From contig OY986966.1 in the NCBI GenBank assembly GCA_963920575.1, positions 1,012,130 through 1,076,129 on the forward strand: a DNA stretch of 64,000 nt, read 5' to 3'. Made by a program: the position numbers and the translations under genes. Under the pieces are notes generated by a model that was given only the letters and a program-made list of their open reading frames with translations, had not been told where the DNA came from and did not search any database. The DNA comes from Narthecium ossifragum (taxonomy: Eukaryota; Streptophyta; Magnoliopsida; Dioscoreales; Nartheciaceae). This document shows positions 12,801-25,460 of this stretch, piece by piece. Position 1 is the first letter of the stretch, and every line of letters begins with the position of its first letter.

Positions 12801-15800
12801 CTGATATACTTGGGTTTAATTTTTAACTCGGGTCTGTCATAATTACTTTTTTACTCTTCGTCGTACTTTCTAACAGATATTACTGCTGCTGATCTTTTAC
12901 AGATTAGTTTCCAAGAGTTCAAGAACAAGCTATTGGAGCCAGGTTTAGTCGATCATATTGTTGTGTCCAACAAAGCGGTTGCAAAAGTTTATGTTGGAAG
13001 GTCCCCACAGATTACCAATCAATCCAGTGACAATGATATGCTGGAACCAGCAAAAGATATCTCTTCTAGACAGACTGGCGGCAGATACATGTACTATTTC
13101 AATATTGGCAGTGTGGATTCCTTTGAAGAAAAGCTGGAGGAAGCTCAAAGGATGTTGGGAACAGACCCCCACAACTATGTCCCTGTGACTTATGTATCTG
13201 AAATCATTTGGCATCAAGAACTACTGAAATTCGCTCCAACGGCATTTCTAGTGGGGCTTCTCTATGTAATGGGGCGAAGAATTCAAGGTGGATTTGGGGT
13301 AGGTGGTGGTGCAGGAAGAGGGACTCGTGGCATATTTAATATTGGGAAACCTAACATCACAAAGATGGATAAGAATACGAAAAATAAGGTTAGCTCTTTG
13401 CGATTTTGTTCCGTTGTTCTGCCCATTGCTTGTACAAGTTCTAATTTTTAGTACATGGAAGCATAAGTATGAGCTGATGGGGCGACCTGCTGCTGAAATA
13501 CAGATGTAATCAGTGTTTTTAACCAATCGTAGATATTTTATTTTTCCAGGTATATTTTCAAGATGTAGCTGGCTGCGATGAAGCCAAACAAGAAATCATG
13601 GAGTTTGTGCACTTTCTCAAAAATCCCAAAAAATATGAGGAATTGGGGGCGAAAATTCCAAAAGGTGCTTTACTCGTAGGCCCTCCTGGCACAGGAAAAA
13701 CTCTTCTTGCTAAAGCAATGGCTGGTGAATCTGGTGTACCATTCTTGTCAATTTCTGGTTCAGATTTCATGGAAATGTTTGTTGGTGTTGGACCTTCTAG
13801 GGTTAGGAACTTATTTGCAGAAGCTAGGCAATGTGCACCTAGCATAATTTTTATCGATGAGATCGATGCGATTGGTCGAGCAAGAGGCCGTGGAGGCTTC
13901 TCAGGTTCCAATGATGAGCGTGAAAGCACTCTGAATCAATTGCTTGTGGAGATGGATGGATTTGGGACAACTGTCGGGGTGGTTGTACTCGCTGGCACAA
14001 ATAGACCAGATATCCTAGATAAGGCCTTGCTAAGGCCTGGGCGGTTTGATCGCCAAATTACAATTGATAAGCCTGATATAAAAGGCCGGGACCAAATATT
14101 TCGTGTTTACCTAAAGAAGATCAAACTCGATAATGAACCTTCATTTTACTCTGAAAGATTGGCTGCCCTTACTCCTGGATTTGCTGGAGCTGATATTGCC
14201 AATGTTTGCAATGAGGCTGCTCTTATTGCTGCAAGAAATGAGGTAGCGAAGGTCGCTATGCAGCATTTCGAGGCTGCTATTGATCGAATTATTGGGGGTC
14301 TGGAGAAGAAAAACAAGGTAGCGTATATTTAGTGTTTTCACATTTACTTGGCCAAGAAGTTGCTGTTATTCTACTATCAATGTCTGCTGTCAACTTTTCT
14401 GTCAATTGCGACTTTTTTTCCCCTCTGCCTTGACTACCTTTGCATGTGGATCTCTTTCGAAACTCGCAACTCTTTTTTGGGTGGTCAAATATAGAACACT
14501 TCAAATCTATGATGTTGTAAGACCATTTGTTGCAATGTACTCAGCCTTTATGATGCACTCATTTTTTATCTTTTCTTTCCTAGTTTTACAATGCAATGTA
14601 TTCATCCTTTATGATGCACTCATTTTTTGTCTTTTCTTTCCTAGTTTTGCAATTCATCTGACTTAAAGGCTTATCTCAACTATGATTGTTCAGTTACAAT
14701 TTCAAAAGAGATGTTTCAGTTGCTCTCTATTCTTGAACTTGGTGATCGCATTTCTAACTTTAATGCTTGGACACATTCTTTAGTTAGTCTTACTAGTTTG
14801 CACCATAATATAAAGCCCTTATATTTTGTCCATGCGCAAACAAGCTCGATCTCCATAATGCTTCCTTTATTCTTAAAATTAGCCGGTAAGGAATACTTGC
14901 TTTTAATTTTTTTTTTTTAATTCTTGCTTATCGCCACTGGCAAAGCAGCCTGATGTTCTTGTCTTATTATTAGGTAATCAGTAAGTTGGAACGCCGGACG
15001 GTCGCTTACCATGAATCTGGTCATGCTATTGCTGGATGGTTTTTAGAGCATGCAGAGCCTTTACTTAAAGTGACAATTGTTCCTCGTGGAACTGCAGCAC
15101 TGGGCTTTGCCCAATATGTGCCTAATGAGAACTTATTAATGACCAAGGAACAGCTTTTTGACATGACATGCATGACACTTGGTGGTCGCGCCTCTGAACA
15201 GGTGATTTACCTCCCTTGCTCTTTTAGATTCAGCAGTCCATTGTATGTTATGATTGTTTTTTATCTCAAGTCGTGATACTTTGCATGTTCGAAGTTCACA
15301 TGGTTAATTTCTGAAGCTACTATTGGATGTGAAAAGGATTTGAGTTGTGTGGATGATATCATCATATCGCAGAAGCTAACAGGGGAATTTCTGACCTGAC
15401 TCTGAAATGCTCATCTCCGTTTCAGGTTTTGCTGGGGAAGATCTCTACTGGAGCCCAAAATGACCTGGAAAAGGTGACCAAGATGACATATGCTCAGGTC
15501 GCAGTCTATGGTTTCAGTGAGAAGGTGGGGCTCCTATCTTTCCCCCAGAGAGAGGATGGCATGGAACTGAGCAAGCCCTACAGCAACAAGACCGGAGCCA
15601 TTATTGATGGCGAGGTTAGAGATTGGGTTGCAAAGGCCTATGAAAGAACGGTGGCTCTTATTACAGAGCACAAGGATCTCGTCGCCCAGGTTGCCGAGCT
15701 TCTCCTTGAGAAGGAGGTCTTGCATCAGGATGACTTGACACGGGTTTTAGGCGAGCGCCCATTCAAATATAGTGAAGAATCTAATTACGATCGGTTCGTG

Positions 15801-15911
15801 AAAGGGTTTCAACGGGAAGAAGATGCAAAGAGTCGAGAACCAGCTCCCAGTGTCGCCGTCTTGGACGATGATGGGTCGCCATCCCTCGATGGTCCAGTCA
15901 TCCCTGCATAG
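9892..15911 (+). CDS. FTSH3/10: Mitochondrial ATP-dependent zinc metalloprotease FtsH
   Basis: Exons: 9892-9951, 10048-10276, 10374-10448, 11300-11433, 12903-13388, 13550-14317, 14974-15201, 15426-15911; all phases agree, giving 821 aa. The N-terminus [16 protein letters not shown] is an Arg/Ser-rich mitochondrial presequence like FTSH3/FTSH10. Two membrane segments lie in exons 4 ([12 protein letters not shown]) and 5 ([14 protein letters not shown]). The AAA domain has Walker A GPPGTGKT (372-379), Walker B IIFIDEID (about 427-434) and the RPGRFDR second-region motif. The zinc site HESGH is at 597-601. These enzymes form hexameric m-AAA proteases of the inner mitochondrial membrane that degrade misfolded membrane proteins and process precursors. 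All catalytic residues are present, so it should be active. The tail ends in an acidic, Pro/Ser-rich stretch. FTSH3 and FTSH10 cannot be told apart from this alone. Confidence 0.95.
14511..14660. repeat. Tandem duplication in FtsH intron 6
   Basis: A roughly 64-bp unit containing TTTATGATGCACTCATTTTTT and CTTTTCTTTCCTAGTTTT occurs twice in a row with few differences. It is intronic and does not touch splice sites. Confidence 0.75.
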
Positions 15912-15951
15912 CTTAGCTTCGATGGTCCAGTCATCCCTGCATAGCTTAGCT
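15886..15951 (+). repeat. Perfect 33-bp duplication across the FtsH stop codon
   Basis: Two identical 33-bp units (15886-15918 and 15919-15951), each containing the CCTGCATAG that ends the reading frame. The first copy ends the protein, so the second is 3'UTR. Zero divergence suggests a very recent event. Confidence 0.9.
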
Positions 15952-15959
15952 GATTTTGT

Positions 15960-18110
15960 GCTGTATATTTTTTATGGTACTAATTTCCAATACTTTACTC
16001 TCCTTGTATATTAGGAAATGTACAAATCAATATCTGCCTTTATCGTAGAGGGGAGGGTGGGAAGTATCTAAGGGGAGTTGTATCATTATTTCTTTCTATT
16101 TGTATCATGTATGCAGAACTTGTCTAGTTTGGACAGGCCTGGTTTCTTCAAACGTTTAAGCTCTTATCAATCATGGTTACTTGATAACCATTCTTTTATT
16201 GTACTCAAACGAGAACAGTGGCAATTTGTTGTATTTCATATTTGTTTAATTCTTTCTGTTCGTAAATCATTCAATAGCGCAAAGGAGTATTTTTTCAAAG
16301 GTATTATATTATATTGTATTATGTATCATTTATTCCCACTGTAGCCAAAGATTATAAAGCACAGCTCTTTTCTTCTACATACTTATCCTGTCGTACAAAA
16401 CATTGTATAGTATTGAAGATTATATCTAAGTGTATAGGTTATACATCCCTATCTAAGCACACCAAACCAGCCATTATTATTTAAAGCTTAAATAATAGCA
16501 CTAACCCCATTATCAAGTTCGTGAAGCTTTCTTTTTTTTTTCCTTTTTTTTTTTTATCAGTGAAGCTTTCAAAGTCAATCTTCCTGAATCATTTACTCTC
16601 GCTAGTGGAAACGAGGCCCTTTAAAATTTTATTTAAAGCTTCAATAATAGCACTGCCCGAGTACCCCGTGAGGAACACGGGCGTCAATATCAACTCAAAC
16701 GTGATACATGAGAATGTGACAGTATAACAGTCATATTTGAAAGCAGACAAAAAGCTTTTCACCGAAAACCACTCAGTAAATCACATGAGGAGATGATCTA
16801 CTACTAAATGACGCGGTAAGAAGCCAGGAAGATGACCAATAATTGTCTTCAAGAGTGACAAGAAACCCTTTTGGTCCAACTATTTGGTCTTTGCATCAAG
16901 AGATGTTATATAATTGACCGTTTCATACGATACATCATTTATTTTGAACGAGTGTACTGCCATCATGTAGATCGTCAAACAGCCCTTAACATAAGCGGCT
17001 GCGTCATGCCGTGGGAGCTCCTCTTGAGCTATTTGATTGCGTCCTGGTGCGGATCAGATATCACCAGGGTCCCCTGCCTTCACAGTCTGAACAGAGGAAA
17101 CCAAAAGTCATTAAGATTCCTTCTATAAATAGTAAAAGCCATGCAAGTTTCTTGAATTAAAAATTCTCTTTACCTTGTAGAGCAGTTGAGCTAACATGCC
17201 AAATCAATCTAAGTTAGATCACGTGGACCAATGGATTAAGTTATTGGCTCATATTATTGAGAACAAGTAAACGGTGAGCACTTTGGGGCCCTCCATTTTA
17301 AATGGACTCATTCATATCGCAGTTTATTGGCACGGAAAAGAACAAGACACCCTTCATCCCAGCATCAGCTAGCTCAGACTCCATATATCCCCCAACAGAG
17401 CAATAGCCCTTGACGTCTCTTTCACGGACTTATTAGCCCAATTTCTATCAACCCCTCATCCACTATTTATCCTTCTCATTGATCTTTTCTATTATCAATA
17501 AATTCATAATTAATCATCCAAGAAAGCACGAGCTCATTACTTATAATATTGATTAACAAATTAAAATCCAAAAACGTTGCATCTAATCGCATAGAATACA
17601 TTATATTGACTTGGAATTGTATTAGAAATTATATTCATCATTTTCGGATGAGATCGGGTCCTATTTCTCAGCCTTATTTTAACGGGTCGGTTTATGGTGT
17701 CTCTCGCGTTCACACCTTCCAAGGAAGCTATCGCGTCCACACTACGTCCTCCTCTCAAGAAGCGCGTGAGTTGCCCCGCGATGGAGCGTAACGTTACCTC
17801 GTTAAGTGCTGCCCACCCAATCGCGAGCGGGTAACAGTTCGAGGGTGCACCAGAACGGGGCAGTTCCGCTATTAAGTGGAAGCCGAGGGTCAATGGATGC
17901 AAGAAAACAGGAGAGCCGTGCGTTTGGAATCTTTGGATGGTCGAGGGACACGTAGACCAATGAGGAATCGACACCTGGATTAAGTAGATTCCCCGGCATC
18001 TTCTTACCTCCTCTAACGTCTTTTCCGAGAGTTATCTTAACTAATTTGCTCAACTTACTTAATTACCGCGATAACAACGTTTCCTTCAAACTAATGGCGG
18101 CCCGAAGGGC
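15960..18110. other. Intergenic region between FtsH and HAD gene
   Basis: Starts with the FtsH 3'UTR. No coding signal was found; poly-T runs lie around 16530. The last 300 bp are the promoter of the next gene. Confidence 0.55.
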
Positions 18111-18118
18111 GACGACCG

Positions 18119-18129
18119 CTTATATAAGG
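18119..18129 (+). promoter_or_regulatory. TATA box of the HAD-family gene
   Basis: CTTATATAAGG at 18119-18129, followed by a CT-rich leader typical of plant transcription starts. The leader holds a 5'UTR intron, CCG|GTGAGA at 18296 to TATGCAG at 18790. Confidence 0.7.
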
Positions 18130-18807
18130 CCGCCTCCCCCATCCATTCGTCCTCCCCCCTCGCCTCCCTTTCTTCAGAGAAAAAACCCTAGGTTTCCCCC
18201 CCTCTAATCCTCTCCTTTAGATCTCTGTTTGGTTTCTAAACCTCCAGGTTTCATCCGCATTGGTCTGTTGAGTCGATCCCGGCCTTTGGAGTCCGGTGAG
18301 ACTCCCATTCATGGCTCTTGGATTTGTTTGCTGGTGTTGGGTTCTTCTATTATTGAGAAATTTATACTGGATGTACCATTATAAAGTGCTTCTAATGTTG
18401 GATTTCTAAAAAGTTTCTTGGGTTTTTCGAAAATGCTTATGCTCTGGATTTGATGGTTTATGATCAAGTTTTGAGCTTTTTATGGTGGGGCGTTTTGTCT
18501 TGAACTAATTTGTGTTTTCATTTGGCTTTTCTTAGGTTTTGGTTCATTGAAATGTTCGTCTTCTTATTTCTCGTGGCAAAAAGAGAGATTTTTAAGTTTT
18601 TATTTGCCACGAATGGAGTGCGCATATGATCAGTTTGTAGGATATATGTTCTAGGTATTCTGATTGTTTGGTTGCTCGTGATGATTTAGAATCACTTTGG
18701 AAGGAAAGGATTTCCGATTAAAACAAGATAAATTGTATCTAAATCCAGGGAAGAAGAGTTTTATCTGACTGTCCTGCAATCTGTATGCAGATTCTAACAA
18801 GAAAAAA

Positions 18808-19076
18808 ATGGAGTATGAGAACCGATACCGAGAGGCTCAAGCACCTATATATGAATGCCTTCTCTTTGGTAACAATTCTGGCTACATATTCCCCTGTTCT
18901 AAATCACAAGATGGATGTATCATGGACTTTTGGACTGATCATTGTCTTCGAATGTTGTAGATCTTGATGACACTCTATATTCTCTGAGTACTGGACTTGC
19001 AGCTGAGGTTCTAAAGAATATTGGAGGTACACAAATCTCTTTAGTTTTTGAGACTTTGTTAACTACTAATCCACTG

Positions 19077-19119
<43 letters not shown>

Positions 19120-20486
19120 TCTAACTCTTCTCCTGTTTGGCTTGTGTTTTAGATTATATGGTCGAGAAACTTGGAATCGAGAGAAGCAAAATCGCTGATC
19201 TCTGTAATCTGCTCTATTCGAACTATGGGACAACAATGGCTGGCTTAAGGGTATGCGGATTTGTTTGTTTCTTTTTTTTTCCTTGAATGGTAATTTAGCA
19301 TTAGTTTCTATGATGGATGATCAATCTTGTTCTTATTCTTTCTTTACATTTGCTGCACAGGCAATTGGCTACAATTTCGATTATGACGAGTATCACAGGT
19401 ACCATTTGCCCCCATCTTTTCTATCTTTTCATTAATTTTCTTTCGGTCCATATAGTTGTCTTCTATTTTGTTTAAGATTATATGCTGAATCTTTGTTTGA
19501 TGTCTTACAGCTTTGTTCATGGAAGGCTGCCATATCATAACCTAAAGCCGGATCAAGTTCTTAGAAATCTTTTGCTGAGCCTGCCGATTCGCAAAGTGGT
19601 ATGTTGTTGATCCCACTGTAGCCTAAAAAGTTGAAATTCTTTGCCATGATTCTTGGACATCCTCTGATTTAAGGAACCTCTGTGTTGAATGACCAGATAT
19701 TCACAAATTCGGACAAGGTCCATGCAGCCAAAGCTCTCAGCAAGCTTGGCTTGGAGGATTGCTTTGAAGGAATAATCTGCTTTGAAACACTAAATCCACC
19801 AACGAAATCTTCCTATGAGGTCGATGCTGCAAACACCAACATTTTCGACATCATTGGCCACTTCTCTGGGCCAAATGCTGATCAAGAACTCCCCAAGACC
19901 CCAGTTCTGTGCAAGCCATCTGAATACGCAATGGAGTGTGCTCTTAAGATTGCCAACATTGATCCTCATAAGACGGTATGGTAATATGCTTGAATTGGTT
20001 CTTTGATTCGGTCTATAGATATACGTGCAGGCAATGCCTTCCTATATTTTGATGGTGTACTTCATATTCTCTAATCGTGTTGTACTCCTAGAAGTAGCTT
20101 TCAATTTGAGTTGTGCCAATTATGTTGTATGGTTTATCGTTGCTGTCCAGATTTTCTTCGATGATAGCGTTCGCAACATCAAGGCCGGCAAAGCCATTGG
20201 TCTCCACACAGTTCTGGTAAACCTCTTGGATCTCCATTTATGTTGTTTATCGCCACTTTTGCGGTTGAAATTCATCCGCGTCACTTAATTCTAGAATCCA
20301 TTCTGACCATCCTGCCTTCCTTCAATCCAGGTGGGTAAACCACACAGAGTTAAAGGCGCCGACCATGCGTTAGAAAGCATTCACAACATTAAGGTAGCCC
20401 TGCCGGAGCTGTGGGAGAAGGCTGAGACTTCAGAGGAAGTCCGATACTCCGGCAAGGTTGCAATTGAAACATCAGTTTTTGCCTAG
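18808..20486 (+). CDS. HAD-family hydrolase, pyrimidine 5'-nucleotidase-like
   Basis: Coding exons 18808-18868, 18961-19026, 19153-19250, 19361-19398, 19511-19598, 19697-19975, 20151-20216 and 20331-20486 join in frame to 283 aa. All four HAD motifs are present: motif I FDLDDTLY, with the nucleophile and acid Asp; motif II IFTNSD; motif III Lys in LCKPSEYAM; motif IV FFDDSVRN. The helical cap between motifs I and II and the overall length match the plant relatives of yeast SDT1 pyrimidine nucleotidase. These dephosphorylate small phosphorylated metabolites; the substrate here is not known. The protein is likely cytosolic, since no targeting signal is visible. An (AT)n microsatellite lies in the intron after exon 2 (about 19080-19117). 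Confidence 0.9.
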
Positions 20487-20489
20487 TTT

Positions 20490-21485
20490 CTCCATGTAAA
20501 TTAATTTTAATTTAAGGAGGAAGGTGGCTGCCTAGTTCCTCCTTGTAATTAAATTAGTCTCAGGGAGGAAAGAGGATGTATGTGATGACATATCTGATAT
20601 CTGGGTGGGAAAGTTCCATTTAGGATTTAGTCCAAGTTGCCACAAGATCTCCATGTAATTACTAGTTTTAGCAATAAAATTTCATGCTTCTCTCCCTCCT
20701 CAGTCTTCATGCGTAGCATTGAATCAAAACCTCGTCAATTATTATCAAACCTCCCTTAGCTTATCTGGTATGACAGCTTGGATGTCCCCGGTTCGAAAGT
20801 TGGTATCCTTTCTCATCCCAGCTTGTACTCTCCCAAAAAGAAAAAGAAAAAAAATATTTCTGCCCTTTTGGTCAACTCCTTTCCTTGTATTATTGCCGAC
20901 TTGAAAACGTGTCGAACCCCTGCAGAACGAAATGATAGTTAACTTCCCAACCAACCCACTCACTCACGCTAATCTCGTGGGTTAAGATATTATTAATTGT
21001 TGGACTTAGGTTAAGACAGTATAAATTGGATTCCACTGCCTCGACTAGAGAATGTCACGCTAATCATCATAGTCAAGATATTACTAATTAAAGTACCGTT
21101 TGACTACAATATGAGCTGAAATCCACCGACGAGAGAATATCGGTATGGTTTAGGCACACCTATCATTTGATGCAATTAGACTGACAGTTACATATATCAA
21201 ATTACGACCTTTGGTTTGTCTGTGTAAGATAATACTAAATTTGAGAAGCTTTTGTGTAACATGACATATAGGAATCTCAAGAAATAAGTTATGTTCACTA
21301 TAGCATATATGATTTTTTCTACATACATATATGTATGCACCTCACACCTAATTGCACAAATACTCTCATGAACTAATAAATTGCATGTCCAACCTCCAAA
21401 GCCTTTTATTATTGTACATATTTTTCAACCATTGTAACTCGCTTCGATGAGTTTGAAATGACCAAAATATCAATGTACCTTCGTA

Positions 21486-21523
<38 letters not shown>

Positions 21524-21590
21524 TTGATTCTTAAATCTACATAACACAAGTGCAACCAATTGCACATATATATATATATATATATATATA
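20490..21590. other. 3'UTR and intergenic sequence
   Basis: No gene. It contains the SINE-like head below and two (AT)n/(TA)n microsatellites at about 21490-21521 and 21567-21590. The second directly abuts the Helitron-like end at 21591. Confidence 0.6.
20753..20850 (+). mobile_element. Possible tRNA-derived SINE fragment
   Basis: TAGCTTATCTGG resembles a pol III A box. About 30 bp later GGTTCGAAAGT resembles the B box (GGTTCGANTCC) but misses the final CC. An A-rich tail (AAAAAGAAAAAG) follows. No target duplication was established. Confidence 0.35.
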
Positions 21591-21863
21591 CTAGCGGCCT
21601 CTGTGCCACCTGGCACGGTAACCACACATCCCTTAACTTTCATGTTAACTTCTTTATTAACCACCCACATCTTAACCCCCTCCCTCACTAACTCCCCACT
21701 AACTTCCATGTTAACTTATCCATTAATCACTCATTAACTCCTCCTCTTCCCCATTATCCTCCTCCCCTCCACGTAAGATTCACATAGGATAAAGCCTGTC
21801 ACGTAAGATCCATATAGGACAATCCAAAGGTTATTTTATAACCATAGCCTCATATAAAAATGA
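21591..21863 (-). mobile_element. Helitron-like non-autonomous element, copy C
   Basis: Read on the minus strand it starts TCATTTTTATATGAGG after an A. It ends in the hairpin GTGCCAGGTGGCAC, eight bases, CTAG, then a host T. This is the Helitron layout: A|TC start, 3' stem-loop, CTRR end, insertion between A and T. The interior (TTATCCTATGTG, GGGGAGGAGG, GTTAGTGGG) matches two copies near 51.5-51.9 kb. It carries no genes. Confidence 0.5.
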
Positions 21864-22390
21864 TATATATATATAAGGTGATTAACAATCTATATCGTAA
21901 TTTATATGCCACTTATGACCAATTATTGTGGAAGGAATTATCGTAAACTAGAATGCTAAAAATGGTTAAAAATTTCACATCAATTGTATGATTGGGGAGC
22001 ATTTAATAGAAAATTTCCCAATCTCTTGTTGGCCTTTGGGTCAACTCGTTTCCTTGTCGTGTTAATTACCCCTCCTCGTCTTTGAAAACATGTCAAATCT
22101 ATGCACAAGGACATGATGTAATTAATTTTTTAACCCACACGAAAATTCCATTGTCTCCACACATGATTGTTCTTTATTTATATGACTCACAGAGATAATA
22201 TTAATTAGCGTACTATTAGATTTAGATTAAGACGGTATGAGCTGGATTCTGTATTTAATATGAGCAAATCTTAGTCATATCACTATACTTAATTAATTTA
22301 GGAATCGGCACGGCAAAAGAATAAATCCTAGTCATATCGCTGTATCTAATACCATTCCCTCAGTGACAAAAACTTGTCTGGAATTAATTT
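21864..22390. other. Intergenic, no gene seen
   Basis: AT-rich sequence with no coding signal. A GTCATATC segment recurs twice (about 22273 and 22332). Confidence 0.4.
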
Positions 22391-22549
22391 AGGGATTGTA
22401 GCGCGAGAGTCGATGGTGTTGCTCGAGCATGTCGTAGGACGGAGTTAGTGTTTGCCTGATCATGCGAGTCAAGAACTAATTTGTTCGTTTGATTGTAGTT
22501 TTATAGTTCTGTTTTTATAAATACTCAATCAGTTAGCTCATCTCATCAA

Positions 22550-22601
<52 letters not shown>
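22391..22601 (+). mobile_element. Non-LTR retroposon 3' end with (TAA)n tail, copy 1
   Basis: The segment around GCTCGAGCATGTCGTAGGAC runs to CTCATCTCATCAAAA and then a roughly 50-bp (TAA)n array. A second copy near 23330-23486 shares GCTC(G/A)AGCATGTCGTAGGAC and ends CTCAACTCATCAAAA followed by poly(A). Shared body plus a 3' simple-sequence tail indicates a SINE or 5'-truncated LINE. Confidence 0.55.
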
Positions 22602-22604
<3 letters not shown>

Positions 22605-23329
22605 TGCTTTAGTGCTGGGAAATAAGCTAATTAAACATGCATTGAGGTGAACATGAGAAGTACTCTTAATAGTTTCCTAATATTTTCCTATGTTGGCAAA
22701 TATATATGCCAACGTGATCATAGATGGCTCATAGCTATGGGTGCTCTAGACTTTGATAAAGTTATCATGATCCCAGATAGTTTTGTCTCTCTTTTTTTAG
22801 CTCCAAATAGTATAGAATATCATTCGTTGAAGTATATGCCAATGCCACTGGTGTCAATCATGCAGACTTTTCTCACCATCAACTATTAGAAAGTCAGATC
22901 TCTATAAGGCAAGTATAATACTGTCAAAGATGCCAGACAAACACTCAATTATTTGATGGCATACTTGTCGAGAATGCCAGACAAAAAAGCTCACTAAGAA
23001 TACAGTGCTGAACCATTATTGCTGAGTCATATTCATCAAATCACGAGCTTTTCAAAAATCATATATCAAAGTACTTATCTGTCTCTTCACGCGTGTGTTT
23101 GAATATTTAAAGAAATACTAAGTTGTTCGAAACGATCAAGGACCATTGATCAACAGCCAAATGTTTCAAAATCCTACATGAAATCTTCATGACACGTCCT
23201 TTTACGTGAGGGAGATCGAATTTTTCGAAAGAATGCCTGATCTTGACACTTGAAGACATGCACAACCAGAGCTTTTGATCAATTATTCAGTTTATACTTG
23301 TTGCCTGCTCCTTTTGAGCTTGTGTATAA

Positions 23330-23486
23330 GAAGAAATCTGCGGAATTGATAGTGTAGCTCAAGCATGTCGTAGGACCGGGATTGTTGTAGACCGGACATG
23401 TTAACTAGTGTAACCTACTTGTTGTTTCGAGTCTGTACATTATAGCCATTTGACTCAACTCATCAAAAAAAAAAAAAAAAAAAAAA
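23330..23486 (+). mobile_element. Non-LTR retroposon 3' end with poly(A) tail, copy 2
   Basis: Contains GCTCAAGCATGTCGTAGGAC and ends CTCAACTCATC plus about 22 A. It pairs with the copy at 22391-22601. The two tails differ in type (poly A versus TAA repeat). Confidence 0.55.
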
Positions 23487-23555
23487 CTATATAATATAGT
23501 TCATCAGAAATATTCAAGCATGTACTTGAATAAAAATTTCTGTGGAGACCCCTTA

Positions 23556-24652
23556 TTAAGGAGAATTCAAGCCTATCTTCTTGGCTTCTGTAGGGTTGGT
23601 GCTTTTGTTAGTGTTTGAACCAAAGACGAGCTTTCCCTGCTTGCGCCGAGCTGAAGAATCGCTTGTTGCCGTGGAGGTCGTTGCTCTGGCTCCCTCTGTG
23701 ATCTGGGGTTCTTGTGGTGATGATGGTTTGACATGTTCTCCATTCAAGAGCCTTCCACTGCCACTGAAAGGAATGAACTTGCTCTCTCCCTTTGCACCGT
23801 CTTCTTCTGCAGAGATACAGAGGTCAGCATGTAAACAAAACAAAACAACTCTCAATTAGTTAAAAAAAAACAGAGCAAAGTTTTGAAACTAATCAAAGGT
23901 TTTATAACATGATAAAGCAATGAAATGTTTTTTTATATATATATTGGAACCATTGTCTTCAAGAGGTGATGGTACAAAATATGCTAGAAAGCATGCATGA
24001 TGGTGTTAATACAGTACTTCTTCTTCTAAATAGCTAAAAACCATGCATGTGTAAACTCTCGTCTTTTTGAAGAGTTAAAACATCGAAAAGAAGTACGCAA
24101 ATCTACCAAAGTGAAAACCCAGGGGAAAAATAAGATAGATAGATAAGAAAAACTAACCTTGAGACTTTGACTTGCTTGGTGGTGCTAATTTTTCCGGTTC
24201 TTCTTCGTAATCCAGAGGGGTTGCAAAGTCCACCTCACAGTCTGTTTCATTTATACAAATGGCACCAGCAGGCTTTGTTTCAAGAACATCCATGTAGTAC
24301 TTCTTGTTGTTGTACTCGATCATGATAGTGTCTCCAGTGGTCAAACAGATGAAGCTTCTCAAAGATTTCTCTAGCCTGTATTCAAGAATACAAGACTTTT
24401 TTTGAGTTAATACAAGATTTCTCTAGCCTTCTAAACTTTTTTTACTGACTATAAAAACAAAGACACTCACACTGCTTTAGTATCTGACAGATCAAGGAAC
24501 TCCTTTTTGTGGGGTTGCAGCATCACAAATTTGCCCTTCTCGAGAGGACTGTTCCTTATTTCTATCACCTCATTATCTTTCAACAACAAGTCTTTCATCA
24601 TCTGTAAAATTCAAACAGAATCTGGGGTTGATCAGCCATTGCGGCATTCGAG

Positions 24653-24692
<40 letters not shown>

Positions 24693-25460
24693 TGATTAAT
24701 TTGATGTGTGTGTTCTTGGATGCATACCCAGCAAGGCAAGTAAATAGTCCCTTCTTCAGCAGTGAACTCCTGAACACCACAATGTGTAACTTTTCCAGCT
24801 TCAGCTGATTTTTTCTTGAGTTGGAACATCATTGGGTACTTTATGTTCACGCTAGCTGAAAATTTAAAGATAGATTTGAAGTACAGTAATGGTTTCAAGA
24901 TTCACTAGTGCACTATATAAACTGAAGAAAAAAAATCAAGAAAGCATATGAGATTAGCCCCTTACCGAGTTCTCCTAGAGCAGATTGTGGCATTATGACT
25001 GGTACAATGATCAAGAATAGGGTAAAAGTTAGTAGTAAAATAAAACTAATGCAAGTACTGCTACAAAAAAGTGATGATCATTCGGTGGACAGGATTACAA
25101 ACCCTTATCGCCGCTCTCAAGATATGGCTGTGAAAAAGAAAAGAATGGATTAGTAATTAGTAATAACATGCAATAATTTAACACAATATGTACGTGATCA
25201 ATCCATTGTTGTTAGTAATTTGGTGTCTAAAGGGGTACGTGATGAAGATTAAAGAACCTTGTTCATGGATTCTGCTGAGTAGCAAAAATATATGCCCTGA
25301 AATAAATTCCTGTTTTCGCCGTAATATTCAGGATCCTGCAGAAAAAACCATGAAAATCTCAGTGATTAGATAACAAGCATAAAGACACACATCAAGTTAT
25401 TTTCAAGAACTAACTACGAGTGAAAGAAAAAAAAAACTATAATAAAGTAAAAAATACCAT
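23556..25460 (-). CDS. UFD1: Ubiquitin fusion degradation protein 1 (UFD1)
   Basis: Minus-strand exons, in transcript order: 25460-25458 (start codon only), 25335-25258, 25127-25103, 24998-24966, 24855-24728, 24601-24471, 24375-24158, 23806-23556. All phases agree, giving 288 aa. Diagnostic UFD1 segments are YLESGDKVIMPQSAL, VTHCGVQEFTAEEGTIYLP, CLTTGDTIMIEYNNKKYY, DVLETKPAGAI and ETDCEVDFATPLDY, then the tail GKLVFGSN. UFD1 pairs with NPL4 as the CDC48/p97 adaptor that extracts ubiquitinated proteins for the proteasome. The N-terminal part, where family members read TYRCYPASF, is diverged (IYFCYSAES). The start is uncertain: ATG directly before the first intron matches family length, but the frame stays open a little upstream. 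A (TA)n microsatellite is in one intron (about 24655-24690). Confidence 0.85.

Noticed and set aside
20753..20850. Intact tRNA gene
   Set aside because: Only weak A- and B-box matches; no cloverleaf could be drawn by eye.
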